A stretch of 64,000 nucleotides of DNA, from positions 21,284-85,283 of the forward strand of contig JADDOH010010993.1 in NCBI GenBank assembly GCA_016648135.1, given 5' to 3'. Source of the DNA: Agrypnia vestita. Lineage: Eukaryota; Arthropoda; Insecta; Trichoptera; Phryganeidae. The notes under the pieces were generated by a model. The model was not told the DNA's origin. It saw only the letters and a program-made list of their open reading frames with translations, and searched no databases. Of the stretch, positions 1 through 10,737 are shown piece after piece. Position 1 is the first letter of the stretch, and every line of letters begins with the position of its first letter. A program made the translations under genes and the position numbers.

Positions 1-421
1 TCTGTATGCATTTCTAATTGATTAATTAATTTGGTTTTAAATTTCACAGAACTTTGTTCTGAAAAAATGCAACTTCAGAATCATAATAAGAATGTGTTCT
101 TTAATAAAATGTTTGATTCAGTTTTGTAGATGGCGAATTTTCAATTAAACAAATTTTCGCATTTATATAACAGATTTATTCCATACCGGAAGTTTGGTAC
201 AGCAATAATATTATTTGAAGGTATGTATATAAAAATGTTATTTGAAAATATACTTCTAAATATAACCGTACAAAACATAAAGAACAGGGTCTGCTAAAAT
301 ATTTATATCCCTTTATGTTTTATATATAAATTAAGAAATCTGTGCAGGCTTCACATCAAATATAACCTTCACCTAATAAATATGTACAAACAAATTATTT
401 GTTTTTTCTCTTGGCGGAGAT

Positions 422-780
422 TAATTCATTTATTTATCAATGCCCTAGTGGGCTTTTACAATATATAAAGTTATATGAATTTTTACATAACATGTTTTAA
501 AATAAAAAAACAAAAAATTAATAAAATTAAAACGAATTCAAAGGAAATGAACATATTATATAATATATGTAAAAAATATATACATAATATGTGTGTTGTA
601 TCAAATGTGTCCAAAAATAAAAAATTAATTGAACGGATAATTCTGGCGTCCTCTAGCGCAGTAACACAAAGTAATTTGTGCCTTTCGTACCAGAAATGTG
701 GATTTCTCTAAAAATGGATAATAAATGTTAATCAATTAATAAGTGAGACTTACAGATAATGTCGATATATTCACGGAAAT
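422..780 (-). repeat. Non-LTR retrotransposon 3' end, degraded
   Basis: The segment opens with a TTTATTTATT tail followed by a short palindrome (GCCCTAGTGGGC) and an A-rich stretch. The same opening recurs at 4425, 42405 and 58850. Read on the minus strand it is the 3' end of a retrotransposon with a (AAAT)n tail. No reading frame survives. The right part (TTCTGGCGTCCTCTAGCG) is shared with the sequence near 4745 and 36024 and leads into the tRNA-like block at 787. Confidence 0.5.
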
Positions 781-786
781 ATCCAA

Positions 787-862
787 GGCTGCTAAAGCGT
801 AATTGTATAACGCGCCTGCCCCGGATATGAGGATATCCGTGGTTTGAATCCCGGTGGCAGCC
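787..862 (+). repeat. tRNA-Arg-like SINE head, copy 1
   Basis: A cloverleaf-like block with 7-bp acceptor-type ends (GCTGCTA with TGGCAGC) and a B-box-like GGTTTGAATCC. The middle contains CCCCGGAT, reminiscent of a tRNA-Arg(CCG) anticodon loop, but the anticodon stem does not close properly. Similar blocks lie at 1489 and 36169. All three are preceded by a GTCGA(T/A)A-containing leader and followed by TTTTTCTGTATGYCTTTCT, so this is a dispersed tRNA-derived repeat and not a working tRNA gene. Confidence 0.55.
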
Positions 863-1345
863 AAATATTTTTTTGTGCTTTTAAATTTTTCTGTATGCCT
901 TTCTCATTTATTTATTAATTTGGTTTTAATAATTAAAACTTTTAGTAAATATTTTTATATAAACAATGATAACTAAAAAAGCAAAAAGTAATAACTGAAA
1001 CTCTTTGAAAAAATATATAATATAATAGAGATAATTAAATCAATACGCCAGATAAATAAGATAAGAAGATAAAATAAACCAAAAAATAATATAGGTATAG
1101 AAATAAAACATATTTTAAAAAGAAATGAACAATCATTAAAACATTATAAAATAAATAAATGTATATAAACAATGATAATTCAGAGCGGTACTAATTCAAG
1201 GAGAACAAAAAATAAATAAGAATTTATTCCATTAAACTGTACTCAATCCTACCGGCAAACTCTAAGTCATTATTTGGTTAGGGTATTCTCCTACAACGAA
1301 GGCGATGCCTGCATGGAATCATGTTTTAAACTTCCTCGTTTTGAT
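863..1345. other. AT-rich stretch, nothing coding
   Basis: The start of this stretch is the 3' flank of the tRNA-like repeat. The rest is A/T-rich sequence similar to that near 5150-5400 (blocks such as ACCAGATAAATAAGGTAAGAAG), so it is a low-complexity dispersed repeat. No open frame of interest was found. Confidence 0.4.
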
Positions 1346-1623
1346 AACCAAATTAATTAATCAATTAGAAAGACATACAGAAAAATCTAATTCACGAAAA
1401 AATATTAGGTTACTACTGGGATTCGAACCCAGAATTAATAAAAATAAGAACTACATATAAGGTCGATATATTCACGGAAACATAGAGGGTTGCTATAGCT
1501 TAGTGGTCAGAGCACCGGCCCCGGAAAGGAGGTGACCTGGGTTCGAATCCCAGTAGTAACCTAATATTTTTTCGTGAATTAGATTTTTCTGTATGTCTTT
1601 CTAATTGATTAATTAATTTGGTT
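1346..1623. repeat. Perfect 86-bp inverted repeat sharing a tRNA-like half
   Basis: Bases 1346-1431 are the exact reverse complement of 1538-1623, separated by about 106 bp. The shared arm holds the T-arm and acceptor half of the tRNA-like block at 1489-1560 plus the downstream repeat body. The left arm therefore looks like a second, opposite-facing partial copy. Perfect identity in an otherwise decayed region points to recent origin or homogenisation. Confidence 0.8.
1489..1560 (+). repeat. tRNA-like SINE head, copy 2
   Basis: The best preserved of the three tRNA-like blocks. It has 7-bp acceptor ends (GTTGCTA with TAGTAAC), an A-box-like TAGCTTAGTGG, and a perfect T-arm (CTGGG, TTCGAAT, CCCAG). 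The anticodon stem (CCGGC against AGGAG) does not pair, so it is unlikely to be a functional tRNA. The downstream body TTTTTCTGTATGTCTTTCTA matches the first bases of the window, so position 1 onward is a truncated further copy. Confidence 0.6.
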
Positions 1624-2189
1624 ATTAAATATTTCACAGAACTTTGTTCTGAAAAATTACAACTTCACAAATATGAATGTGTTCTTGAATATATTCCTCG
1701 TTTTGATTCATTTTATTATGGTATTATTATTGGACCAATACTACTATTGCCTATATGCGTCTTCGCTATGAAGCCGCATATAGGCAGCTTTCGGACAATT
1801 ATTCATGAGATAATAGGTTTAATATTCATTTTATTTAATCTTCAGGCTGACTGAACATATTAAGTAATATAAAGCTGGAGTGATTAAATGTACCTACTAA
1901 ATACTGAACACAATGCGACTGAATTCTCTCTAAAATTCCATAATATTATGCGCGCACACCATTCTGGAATCGTCTTCAAGTTTCTCGTAATATCTGGAAA
2001 GTTCCACAAGGATCTCGGAGGATCTAGAAAGCCGGTGTTATCTATAAAAGTCATTCGTGACATGATGTTAACCGTCATTTGCAGCGGTGATATTACAACA
2101 CTCGATACTTATATCTGAGTGAGCGCAGAAAAAGTTAATTCAATAAATTCAATGAGTATCGCGACGCGATAATACAAGAAGTATTCGTC

Positions 2190-2378
2190 CAGTTACCCTA
2201 AACGGTGTGGTCCTGAATGTGACCGAAGGAACAAGATACCTAGGACACATAATCATCAGTAACCTAATGGATGATGATGATATCGACAGGCAAAGACGAG
2301 CTCTCAGTGTAAAAGCGAACATGCTATGTAGAAGGTTTCGTTTTTGTTGTACAGTAGTTAAAAAGCACGCTCTTCCTT
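2190..2378 (+). pseudogene. Non-LTR reverse transcriptase C-terminal fragment, part 1
   Basis: The plus strand encodes a frame with the motifs TRYLGHIIISN and DIDRQRRALSVKAN, then VVKKHAL. This matches the post-catalytic region of a LINE reverse transcriptase family (YLGH, RQRR, and VK followed by LF). The frame stops abruptly at the fold-back insertion at 2379 and resumes at 2835. It is 5'-truncated, without the catalytic FADD region. The exact clade is not assigned. Confidence 0.65.
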
Positions 2379-2465
2379 AAGAATGTTCTTAGGTTTTCAC
2401 TGCCACTCAGAATCTTCAAGTTTGTGTTTACTGGGGTATTATGCCGTGTTGTTACGACTTTACGG

Positions 2466-2506
2466 GCCGACGTTTCGGATCCTATTGCAGGGTCCATCAT
2501 CAGGAT
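2466..2506 (-). ncRNA. Hammerhead-like motif in left arm of element A
   Basis: On the minus strand, CTGATGA (2503-2497) is followed by a GGA-CCC/GGA-TCC type hairpin and GAAACGTC (2476-2469). The flanking stem I is weak here (one G-C and one G-U pair). One spare base separates CTGATGA from the hairpin, unlike canonical hammerheads. Confidence 0.35.
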
Positions 2507-2729
2507 AATAATATAGAAAGATAGATAAATATTAATAGAGATGATGGTCTCAAATTAAAAACATCTTGGTATCCGGCGCTTCGAATTCATTCTTGTCGCA
2601 GATTCCGCAGAGATAGTGATCAGACAACAGATGAATCATACACACAACACAATACAACACATCATGACTTCGGCACGGTATTGCAAGCCGATGCTTAACC
2701 ACAACACTACTACTCACAACAGCACATCA

Positions 2730-2770
2730 GCCCTGATGATGGACCCTGCAATGGGATCCGAAACGTCGGC
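2730..2770 (+). ncRNA. Hammerhead-like motif in right arm of element A
   Basis: CTGATGA (2733-2739), one extra T, stem GGACCC/GGGATCC with one bulged base, then GAAACGTC (2760-2767). GCC just before the core pairs with GGC just after it, giving a 3-bp stem I. The ACGT block is self-complementary, as expected for a helix III that works only in a dimer. The extra base after CTGATGA departs from the textbook hammerhead. Confidence 0.4.
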
Positions 2771-2834
2771 CCGTAAGGTCGTAACAACACGGCATAATAC
2801 CCCAGTAAACCCAAACTTGAAAACGCTCTTCCTT

Positions 2835-3165
2835 GCTTTTTGTCTAACGCTATATACATGCGAACTCTCGGAAAATTATAAAAAGAGCAGCATAGGAAGA
2901 CTTCGCATACAATATAATAATGCTTTCTATGTGATGTTTGGCCTACCCAGATATTGCAACACTCCCGGATGTTCATGGAGGGGCGTGTTTCCAACTTTGC
3001 AACCCTCATAATGTCCAGGGTGGCAGGAATGAGGGAAAGGTTCTACAGCTCCGGAAATATCCTTATTCTGGAAGCCCGCCTTACTCCAGTTTCTTACGCC
3101 TAACTGGTGTGCCAAGATAGAAGAATACGGCTTTCTATACACCTATCAAACTGTATTTTACAACG
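2835..3165 (+). pseudogene. Non-LTR reverse transcriptase C-terminal fragment, part 2
   Basis: This continues the frame broken at 2378. The plus strand reads FCLTLYTCELSENYKKSSI and then YNNAFYVMFGLPRYCNT, a hallmark of the same LINE family (LYT, YNNAFR, GLPR). Stops and frame shifts appear after about 3010. The halves at 2190-2378 and 2835-3165 were one element before the fold-back insertion. Confidence 0.65.
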
Positions 3166-3299
3166 TGCCACTTTAGATTAAATTTCCATAAAAGAATAAA
3201 TTAATTAATTATTTTCGGAAAATCCAATCTCGATCCAAGGCTGCCACCACCTCGAATTACAAATGGCTCCCAAGCACGGATCTGACCATCGTTACAGGT

Positions 3300-3470
3300 G
3301 CTTGTTGGACCAGTGGTACGCCTAGTGATCAAGATGTCATGTGTTTGAGATCGGTTACAAAAGACCAAAAAGTCCTTTTTTGTCCTATTTTCTTAGCAAA
3401 AGCGCTTAGCTTACTTTTAAAACAGTACGAATATTAATTTTACTATTCCGTGTACACATCACAGTTTTAA
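3300..3470 (+). repeat. tRNA-derived SINE, degraded copy
   Basis: The left part keeps an A-box-like GTGGTACGCCTAGTGATCA. The right part matches the SINE body seen cleanly at 53797 (TCCTATTTT, TAGCA, AAGCG, TTAGCTTA, ATTCCGTG). It is more diverged than the other copies. Confidence 0.5.
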
Positions 3471-3582
3471 AACATGAATTTAAATATTTTAAAAGTAATA
3501 GCTCAAATTAAGCATTTCATTGGCATAATACTTACTGACTGCTGAAAACATTTCAATTTCAATTTGTATTTATTTATTAACT

Positions 3583-3785
3583 AGGTGTAACCCGTCAAAA
3601 ATGACGGTAATTTTACATGTCGGTTCCTAAGGAATATTTATTTATTTATTATATTAATAAAAAAAATTGAAAAAATTACTTACTTTAAAAAAGTTATGGA
3701 CGTTATACGAACGGACACATTACACGGACGGACGGAAGGACGGACGGATAGACAGACAACGAAATTATTATAATTGGGATTATCA
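3583..3785 (+). repeat. GGAC-rich dispersed repeat, copy 1
   Basis: It starts with CTAGGTGTAACCCGTC and ends with an imperfect (GGAC)n/(AGAC)n tract followed by AACGAAATTATTATAATT. The same order recurs at 23652, 34803, 37300 (end only) and, inverted, at 54810. Length varies because of internal deletions. No coding sequence is visible. Its class is unknown. Confidence 0.6.
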
Positions 3786-4029
3786 AAACACTTGTAGGCT
3801 TTTATATATACTGTACAAGTATTTAATACATTCTTAATATAAGATCATTTCTATAAAGCAATAATTGGTAAAAAAAAATATTTTTAAAAGTAAACAATCA
3901 TAAAAACGCTTTCTGAAAAAACATGTTAACAATGATAAGTAAAAACACTTTACAAAAACAAAATAACGATATATAAAATTGCTTTTTACAGAATAAACTA
4001 TCCTAATTTCTAATGTCTCTCTGCCCGAA

Positions 4030-4170
4030 TCTGTCTGGAGTTAGGCTAAAATTACAACAACAACACTGACGATGACTTGCCGCTAACGAAGCCCGGGTGA
4101 CCGAGTCAATCGTTATTGATTATTATTATATCCTGTGATTTTTCACAAGTTAACTAACGGCTAGTTATAG
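4030..4170 (-). repeat. Probable degraded relative of the GGAC repeat
   Basis: The minus strand reads AACTAGCCGTTAGTTAACTT and then GTGAAAAATCACAGG. It resembles the ACTAG...CCCGTGAAAAATCACG start of the copy at 54810-55005. Similarity is limited to this end. Confidence 0.3.
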
Positions 4171-4424
4171 TATTAAACAAACGATTTCTCGCTTTTTAAA
4201 AAAAATTCAATCAATTTTGATTTTTTATAAATATTTGAGTAGTGACTCGAATTGGTTACCCCTGAGCCGAGCGAAACAGGTACCACCAACACACTCGCGG
4301 ACTAGCGGGCCCCGAAAACTGCAATTGCCGGTTCCTTGCAACTAGTTGCACATAGTTCGCGACATGATCTACAGGCAAAGCGGTCCATAACGGTTCTCTG
4401 CTACAATTATTTTTATTTATTTAT

Positions 4425-4800
4425 TTATTTATTAATCAACGCCCTAGTGGGTTCTTGCAGTACAAGAAAATTAAAAGGATTTTTATACACCTAACATAAA
4501 ACACATTTTACAGTAAATAATTAAATTATAATAATATAAATAAAACATATATAAGATAAATGAACAATGTAAAATGAACAGAATATTTTGAGTGTGTTCA
4601 AATTTTTTAGAACAGTACTGGATTTTTTTAATGATGTCCCTGTGACATAAATCCAATACTGTTCTGAAAAATTTGAACATAGGTTCTCAAAATATTCTGA
4701 ATGAAAATACTGGAAAAAAGGAGTTTAATAAAAATTGAAATAATATTTCTGGCGTATCCTAGTGTAATACTAGTAATTCGGAAGAATTTCATTTCACAGA
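4425..4800 (-). repeat. Non-LTR retrotransposon 3' end with (TTTA)n tail
   Basis: It begins with TTTATTTATTTATTTATT and ATCAACGCCCTAGTGGGTTC, the minus-strand 3' terminus of a LINE also seen at 422, 42405 and 58850. A block near 4605-4670 (CAGTACTGGA, ATGATGTCCCTGTG) matches the region at 59145-59215. Short imperfect inverted duplications of that block lie side by side. No coding sequence survives. Confidence 0.55.
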
Positions 4801-5105
4801 TAAGGGATATTGCTAACAAATCTCCAAAATCAATAAAGATGTCTCATTATCGACATCTGTGGTCATTTAAGGGGAATTAAAAAGCTTTGGTGCCGGCCGC
4901 GGTGAGGATTGTTTCAACTCATATGTGAAACGTGGCGTAAAATTTAAATATATACAACTTCCAAAAAAATAGTACACACGGTTTTCTGTCATGGGTGGAA
5001 ATGGCGAACTTTACATTGTGTAAAGTGATCACTTAAGTCAGCCCTATGTACACCCAAAGACTTCTATACCTACTTTCCCATAAAAATACAGTTTCGTCTC
5101 TGTGA
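4800..5105 (-). repeat. MITE family D, variant copy
   Basis: The right end carries CAGTTTCGTCTCTGTGA and TACACCCAAAGACTTCTATA, the reverse complement of the family D terminal sequence seen intact at 58917-59132. The left part (CTTTGGTGCCGGCCGCGGT) is shared with the copy at 10738-11055. Both represent a variant with a distinct internal half. Confidence 0.6.
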
Positions 5106-6074
5106 ATATACCTTAATATAATGACCTGTATAAAATAAATTAATAATAGAAATGAACAATATACCTATATATAAACGATGATTAGTACGCAAGCAAACAG
5201 TGATAATTAGAAACCTTTAATAAATTAATAATCAAATAAATTAATAAAGATAATTATACCAGATAAATAAGGTAAGAAGTTTAAATAAATCAAAAAAATA
5301 AATTTATAAGATAAAATCAAAACATATTTAAAAGGGAAATAAACAATTATTAAGACTCTTTAAAATAAATAAATATATATAATCCATGGGTAACAAAAAT
5401 AACTAAAAATGTGGTCCGTTAAACTGTTATTAATGCTATTGGTATGCTCTAAGTCTAAGTAATTAATTTTTAATTAATAGGTATATTTCATATTATTGTA
5501 TTCCATCCACAGTAGTTCTATCTGGGATTCCTCATTCAAATAAGAAATCCCAGATAGTCCATCTATCGCCAGAATCCTTTATTTTGCTTGTTTAAATTCA
5601 CTTTGTTACACCGTTTTATAAATAAAATTTAAATGTAATTAAAACTTCATTTCAGCTACCTTTAAATTTTGTTTTAAAAAATTTAACACGTTTCACAAAT
5701 TCATCACAAAACGGAAGCATCGCTCCCGAGACATGTCGAATTTTTAAAAAAAAAATTTAAGTGTGGTCAAAACAATTTTTTAATTATTTTATTTCTTTCT
5801 TTTGCTATAATTTTACTAATCCATAAAATTTTTCATAATTTATTCTATTTTTTTTTATTTCTTAGATTCTACGACACTTTGAGTACTCTACATGCGGGTA
5901 GACCATCATATATACTGCTACAAGTGCATCAGTTCCATAGCTTTGACATTTTTACAAACTACTATTATAAAAAACGTCGTGTGTTTTATATTTTACATGA
6001 ACTCGAAAGGGTAAAAAACTTTAATTAAAAAAAACCTTCATAATTCAATCAGATCAAGATTCGATATATAGGCA
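5106..6074. other. AT-rich stretch with one short hairpin
   Basis: No coding sequence was found. A stem-loop with arms ATCTGGGATT and AATCCCAGAT lies near 5519-5563. The rest is A/T-rich sequence, partly repeated at 970-1190. Confidence 0.4.
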
Positions 6075-6262
6075 TATACCAGGGGCGTGCAGTGGGAACA
6101 TCGCAGAATGACTTTTACGTAACCAATTATTAGGAAAAAAAAATTGGAATACAACAAACATTTCGCAATATTTCTATCATAATTGTTGTCACAGTATTCA
6201 TATTTTGATATATCATTAAAATCTGTAGCAAGAATATTTAATATCGATTTTTTTTCCATTAA
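6075..6262. repeat. Dispersed repeat starting CAGGGGCGTGCAGTGGGA, copy 1
   Basis: About 190 bp shared with 22607-22790. Both begin CCAGGGGCGTGCAGTGGGA and contain GACTTTTACGTAACCAATTA and AAAATCTGTAGCA. The CAGGGGCGTGCA start resembles a DNA-transposon terminus, but no matching inverted end was found. Confidence 0.55.
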
Positions 6263-7739
6263 ATACGTATTTCCACATCGATGTTTGTTTTCAATATTAC
6301 ACCAAATTGTGTGTACTTATATTTGGTTAAAATATTAATGAAAACCTCCTCAACCACTTCAAAATGCGTGAATAACAAATAGGGTAACTTATTAATCGTA
6401 GATAACTAACTGGTTGTTTTAAGTAGTAGGAAAACCGAAAATCACTTGAATAGTTAACCTAGACCAAATGGAATCCGCTGATATTTAATTACCGATTAAA
6501 GGGATCAGTATTATGTACCCCCCCCTCGCCGCACGGTACCTACCCCCCTAACCAGGGATTAGTTTAAGGGAATGTTTGGTATTTGAGGGAGTTGAAGGGT
6601 CGTGAATTCGGTTTCACGGTGGTTTTTAACGATGCTATGAATAGTGGTCCGCCAGGATTACGTTCGCAAGACTTTAAATTTACTAATAAATTTTTATTAC
6701 TAATAATTATTTAACAATGTCTTATAAAATTCACCAAAAAAAATTCAGAATTTATTCAAATACTAAGAATTACAATTGACACTTACAAAATTTGCCTGTT
6801 TTCTTAGCAATTTAGTAATGAGTAAAAATATTTTTAGTACACGAGTATAAATTAAATAAGAGTTTTTGTATGCAAAATACTCATGCAAAAATATATATTT
6901 CTCTCTCGTTTGCACATTAGCTGCATATAAAATAGGAAGACAGATGATAACAGAATGAGATAATCATACCGAAGCTCTCAACGGTTGACCTATATAACCT
7001 CCAACTATACAATTTGGACATGCAGGTACTCAAGTAAAATGATCTATCTGTGTACGTAAAAATGAAAGCCTTTTTGTTTTTTCCCTTTGACTTATCTCAA
7101 CCAAATTTGGGTCGACTCTCCCTCTAATAATAACAAGTATTATATACATTTTTGCATAATTTCTCTTAAGGATCCTGTGTAATGCAAAGGCGCCGACCTT
7201 TCTTTCTTTCTCCGCACACTCCAACTTTTCTCCAATTCAAATGTGTTTTTTTATGAAATGGTTTCTCATCCTCACTCTTTAACCAAATTTTGCAGATTTA
7301 CTCTTTAGAATCATGCAAAAATGTACGCAACATCAATGTTTTTTATTACAAAGCAGACATATAAGCAGACTATTATTTGTTATTAAGATTCTAATTAACG
7401 ATTTTACCGCAGCAAAAGTGCTTTCGTTAACCGTAGGTCATCTGCACATTTACGAGTATAATGTAGGATGATGTTTTTCTTTAAAGGAGGCTGCATTAGG
7501 TGCACTCTTAAGTACTGTATCATGCGCGGAGCCGTCATATAAAGGCCAACAGGAATAAATTAATACCTTATTTATTAAAAATGACACTGCACTTAATACT
7601 TGTGGGATATGCATTCCCATATAACTAGGAAATTAACACAGTGACAACAGTGCAGTGTTTAATTTTTTGGCGAAAACATGCAGTACTAATCTGTATACTT
7701 ACTTATCTTAAAAATATATTTTTGGCATAATAAATAATG
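6263..7739. other. AT-rich intergenic or intronic DNA
   Basis: I see no coding region or RNA gene here. A C-rich patch lies near 6515-6550 (CCCCCCCTCGCCGCACGG). Short frames do not resemble known proteins. Confidence 0.4.
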
Positions 7740-8225
7740 AAGTAACAACAAAATGTAATCATCATCATCATAACTTTTGGCACTGCAATCCTTGGTGGGT
7801 CTTGGCCTCCTCAATAATCTTCCTCCACTCATCTCGGACTAGTGCCAGCTCTCTCCAGTTCCGAAGCTCTAAGGCAGAGATGTCTTTGAGGACGTTGTCA
7901 CTCCATCGTAATTTTGGCCTTCCTAAGCTCCTTCGCTCTATTGGCCTTGAGTTCAGCAGGGACTTTGGTGCTTGATGCTCGGACATTCTCTCCACATGAC
8001 CCAACCGCCGAAGTCTTCCCAGTTTTATAATTCTGTGACGTTTGGCTCCTTAAATAGAGTATAGAGCTCATTGTTGTTCCGCGTCAAAGTCCATTTTCTA
8101 GAACCGGTCCGAAGATACGCCTCAAAATTTTCCTTTCAAAAACGTCCAGAGCTTTCTCATTCCTCTTAGTTAGTACCCATGTCTCAGCTGCGTACGCGAG
8201 CACTGGCCTAATACAGTCAACAAAA
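7740..8225 (-). pseudogene. RTE-like reverse transcriptase C-terminus, broken
   Basis: The minus strand from 8220 reads DCIRPVLAYAAETWVLTKR, then NEKALDVFERKILRRIFGPV, typical of the RTE-type C-terminal domain (Y-x-x-E-x-W, then a conserved helix ending RRIFG). After a damaged segment with a stop near 8020, another frame continues with LGHVERMSEHQAPKSLL and GRPKLRWSDNVLKDI to a stop at 7768. It is 5'-truncated, without the polymerase core. The GC-rich DNA directly upstream (8240-8540) is unrelated. Confidence 0.75.
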
Positions 8226-8239
8226 GTTAGTTAGTTATT

Positions 8240-8700
8240 TATATGATTTCCTTTTGAGTTCGTGTGGAGTAGCTGCTCGCGGCGGGCCGCCGGCGCGCCC
8301 AGCCGAGAATCGCAACCCGAGCGGAGCTGCACTTAGCCCCCTCCCTGTTAGTGCATCCGCGCGCCGCGCTAGCAGCACCTGCATGCGTGAATGCCAAAAA
8401 AACTAGATGGCCTGCACTGGAAATTCGCCACAGCCGACCCCAGCCTCCGAGCGAAGCTCCTCTCTGCGCCGCGCGCCGCAGAGGCGAGAGTCGCTCGGCA
8501 ACGAGAGTTGCGTCAGACTGCCGGTGTACCAAAATTTAGTACCTATACAAAAATGTCGAATGGGAAAGTTTCAATGATTTATGTAGAAATAAATGCCTCT
8601 GCGCCGATTTCTCTACGCCTGTGTGTGTGTACTCTCGCGGCGCGGGTACCTGGGTACACGGGAGGGGGCTATCGAGTTCTTCTTCTTCACTACATGTACT
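8240..8700. other. GC-rich islet 1, possible regulatory or exonic DNA
   Basis: A sharply GC- and CpG-rich block in an AT-rich setting, with CGGCGGGCCGCCGGCGCGCC near 8280. Open frames exist on both strands (for example 8391-8726 plus, 8239-8532 minus), but their residue make-up is that of translated CpG DNA and no domain is visible. It could be a promoter-proximal island, a first exon or an enhancer of a host gene outside the window. Confidence 0.35.
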
Positions 8701-8892
8701 CCCCTGCAGGCAACTGGCGCTACTGAAGTAGGTATTATTGAATCGAAACAAATGCACTTTTGGCACATTCCCGGGGCGAGTTGTTTGAGAAATCCCAAAT
8801 CCCATCTATTCATGAGTAAAGGAAGGACCTGTTTTATTTCTATATACGTAACTTTAAATAATGACCATTTTACGTAATGTCACACATTTTGC

Positions 8893-9939
8893 GATGTGAC
8901 TAGGGATTCTGAAGTCTCGGGTTTTTTCGATTCCCGGGACTCGAGACCCAAATTTTTAAAGTCCCGGGAATTCCCGGGACTCGAGACTGATTATTTTTCG
9001 TTTAAATCGTGAAAAAAATATGTTAAAAATTAACTTCTTTACTTTAATTAACTTATATTATTTGTGTTATAGGTACGATAGGTGAAAATTTATTGAAACA
9101 ATTTAAAAACACTTTATTCGATATTTATTTAAATTTAATTTATTACAATTTTTTAATCTAAATATTTATATCAATATGAAGTTAAAACCTTTACTTTTGT
9201 AAGGGAAAATATGTTTTTAAAAACACCAAGGCGTTTAATAATGAATCACATAGCCTGTTCCTGGTTATGCTATAATTAAATAATAAAAAAGATTCTCTAC
9301 GTACTGTGAACGATCAATATAAATAAAGTAAATAAATACTAACATTTACAATTTAAGTTCAAAAATTAAAAGTTCGAAATCCGCAGTTTAGAATATACAA
9401 CGACGGAAACCATAAGTAGGAGAAGAACGTATCTGGCTAGAGAACGTATAAGTCAAAATATAAACTGATTATTTCAACAAATAAATCAACCCAAGGAGAA
9501 TTCTTTTAAATTATTCTAGAAATACGAGTATCACGTGCAGAAACATTTTGCCGAAAAAAATCAAGGGTAAATATGTACATAATTTTTTTTTGTTGTTTAA
9601 GTGATATTTTACAAATAACGACGAAAGCTTATTACAAAGACAATATAATCTCTCTGCCGAGTGCCGACAATCGAGTATCTTGACGAACCGCTTGCTACCT
9701 GCTCTGTATGGGTACGGCTTGTTCTCGACTAAGCAGATCTTAGAGTATTGTGTATACTCTAAGAAGCAGATTTTATTTTAAAAATATAACTGTAGGATAT
9801 ATTGAATAAAATTGAATCGGAAAGTCTCGAGTCCCGGGTTATTAATTTTTAAATTCCCGAGACTCGAGACAGCAAAAAATCTTTGAATTCCCGGGAATAA
9901 ATTCCCGGGTTGTCTCGACACAGAATCCCTAGATGTGAC
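8893..9939. mobile_element. Non-autonomous hAT element with 8-bp TSD
   Basis: The element spans 8901-9931 and is flanked by an exact 8-bp direct repeat, GATGTGAC, at 8893-8900 and 9932-9939. Its ends are TAGGGATTCTG and CAGAATCCCTA, inverted over 11 bp. Just inside are several copies of the palindromic motif TCCCGGGACTCGAGAC and its variants in both orientations, typical subterminal repeats. An 8-bp duplication with such ends is diagnostic of the hAT superfamily. No transposase frame is present in the roughly 1 kb interior. Confidence 0.85.
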
Positions 9940-10737
9940 CCTTTTAATTAAGAATGCGCAGTTGGTTACCCAATTTCAACAAATCTATATTTTCACAACT
10001 GGGACGTCCTCATCGTTGTATTTCGAAGATTTATATTATACGGTTTTAAATTAACATTGAAAATTTTTAATAGATAAATCAAATTTTTGATGATTCATGA
10101 AGAGCAAATAAATGGTTTTACTTCTGTGATAATATATGATCAGGTGAATTAAAATGTAATTTTTTTTATATTTCCAACTATATTTATTTATCTGTGATCT
10201 CTCGTGTGGATATATACTGTCTGAAGAGAAATATACTGAAACTTGATAATATATAAATATGCAAATGTTGTCATATTTGAACATACATCTAAAAGTAAAA
10301 AGAGCTTTATGTTTTTTAAAAGATATAAAACGCTAATGTTTAGTTCTGCATACAGAGATTAGAGATGTGGACTCGATCATATGTCCTTACTAGATAAGAC
10401 TAAGATAACATAATTATTTCTCAGAAATACTAACCTTTTTGGGAACCTACTTCAGGGGAAAATAAAACCAATAAGCGTATTTACACAGCAAATTTAATTT
10501 ATTGATGTGATTTGATTCCTTCAAATTCAGGAATACCACCTGTAAAATTCACGGTTATTCAATAACTATAGAGACGAATGCACTTGTTCTAATAAATTAC
10601 CATATTCTAATAAACTTTGTTCTAATAAATTACTATATTCAGCGGAAAATTTGTAATTGGCATAATTTTAATATCCTTTATTTTAAAATTGTTACTAAAA
10701 TAAATAAATAAATAAAAATATTTAATCAATATAGTAA
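9940..10737. other. AT-rich stretch with one minor repeat
   Basis: No gene was found. The block near 10580-10640 (TTGTTCTAATAAATTACCAT, duplicated within itself) recurs inverted at 26530-26600. An (AAAT)n run lies near 10700. Confidence 0.4.

Larger units (their letters stand above)
2379..2823. mobile_element. Fold-back element A (Penelope-like?), copy 1, with 11-bp TSD
   Basis: The insertion is flanked by the 11-bp direct repeat CGCTCTTCCTT at 2368-2378 and 2824-2834 and splits a LINE reading frame. Its ends are inverted arms of about 120 bp, running from TTTACTGGGGTATTATGCCG on the left to the mirror image near 2810. The left end carries about 36 further bases (including CTTAGGTTTTCACTGCC) absent from the right end. 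Each arm contains the hammerhead-like motif. The inner DNA has no convincing frame. Related copies lie at 38176, 46807, 47107 and 61898. Confidence 0.75.

Noticed and set aside
1489..1560. A functional tRNA gene
   Set aside because: Acceptor and T-arms pair well, but the anticodon stem does not, and the block is embedded in a repeat present in at least three copies.
8239..8877. Overlapping 60-110 codon frames on both strands
   Set aside because: They follow CpG-rich composition, overlap in several phases and show no domain.
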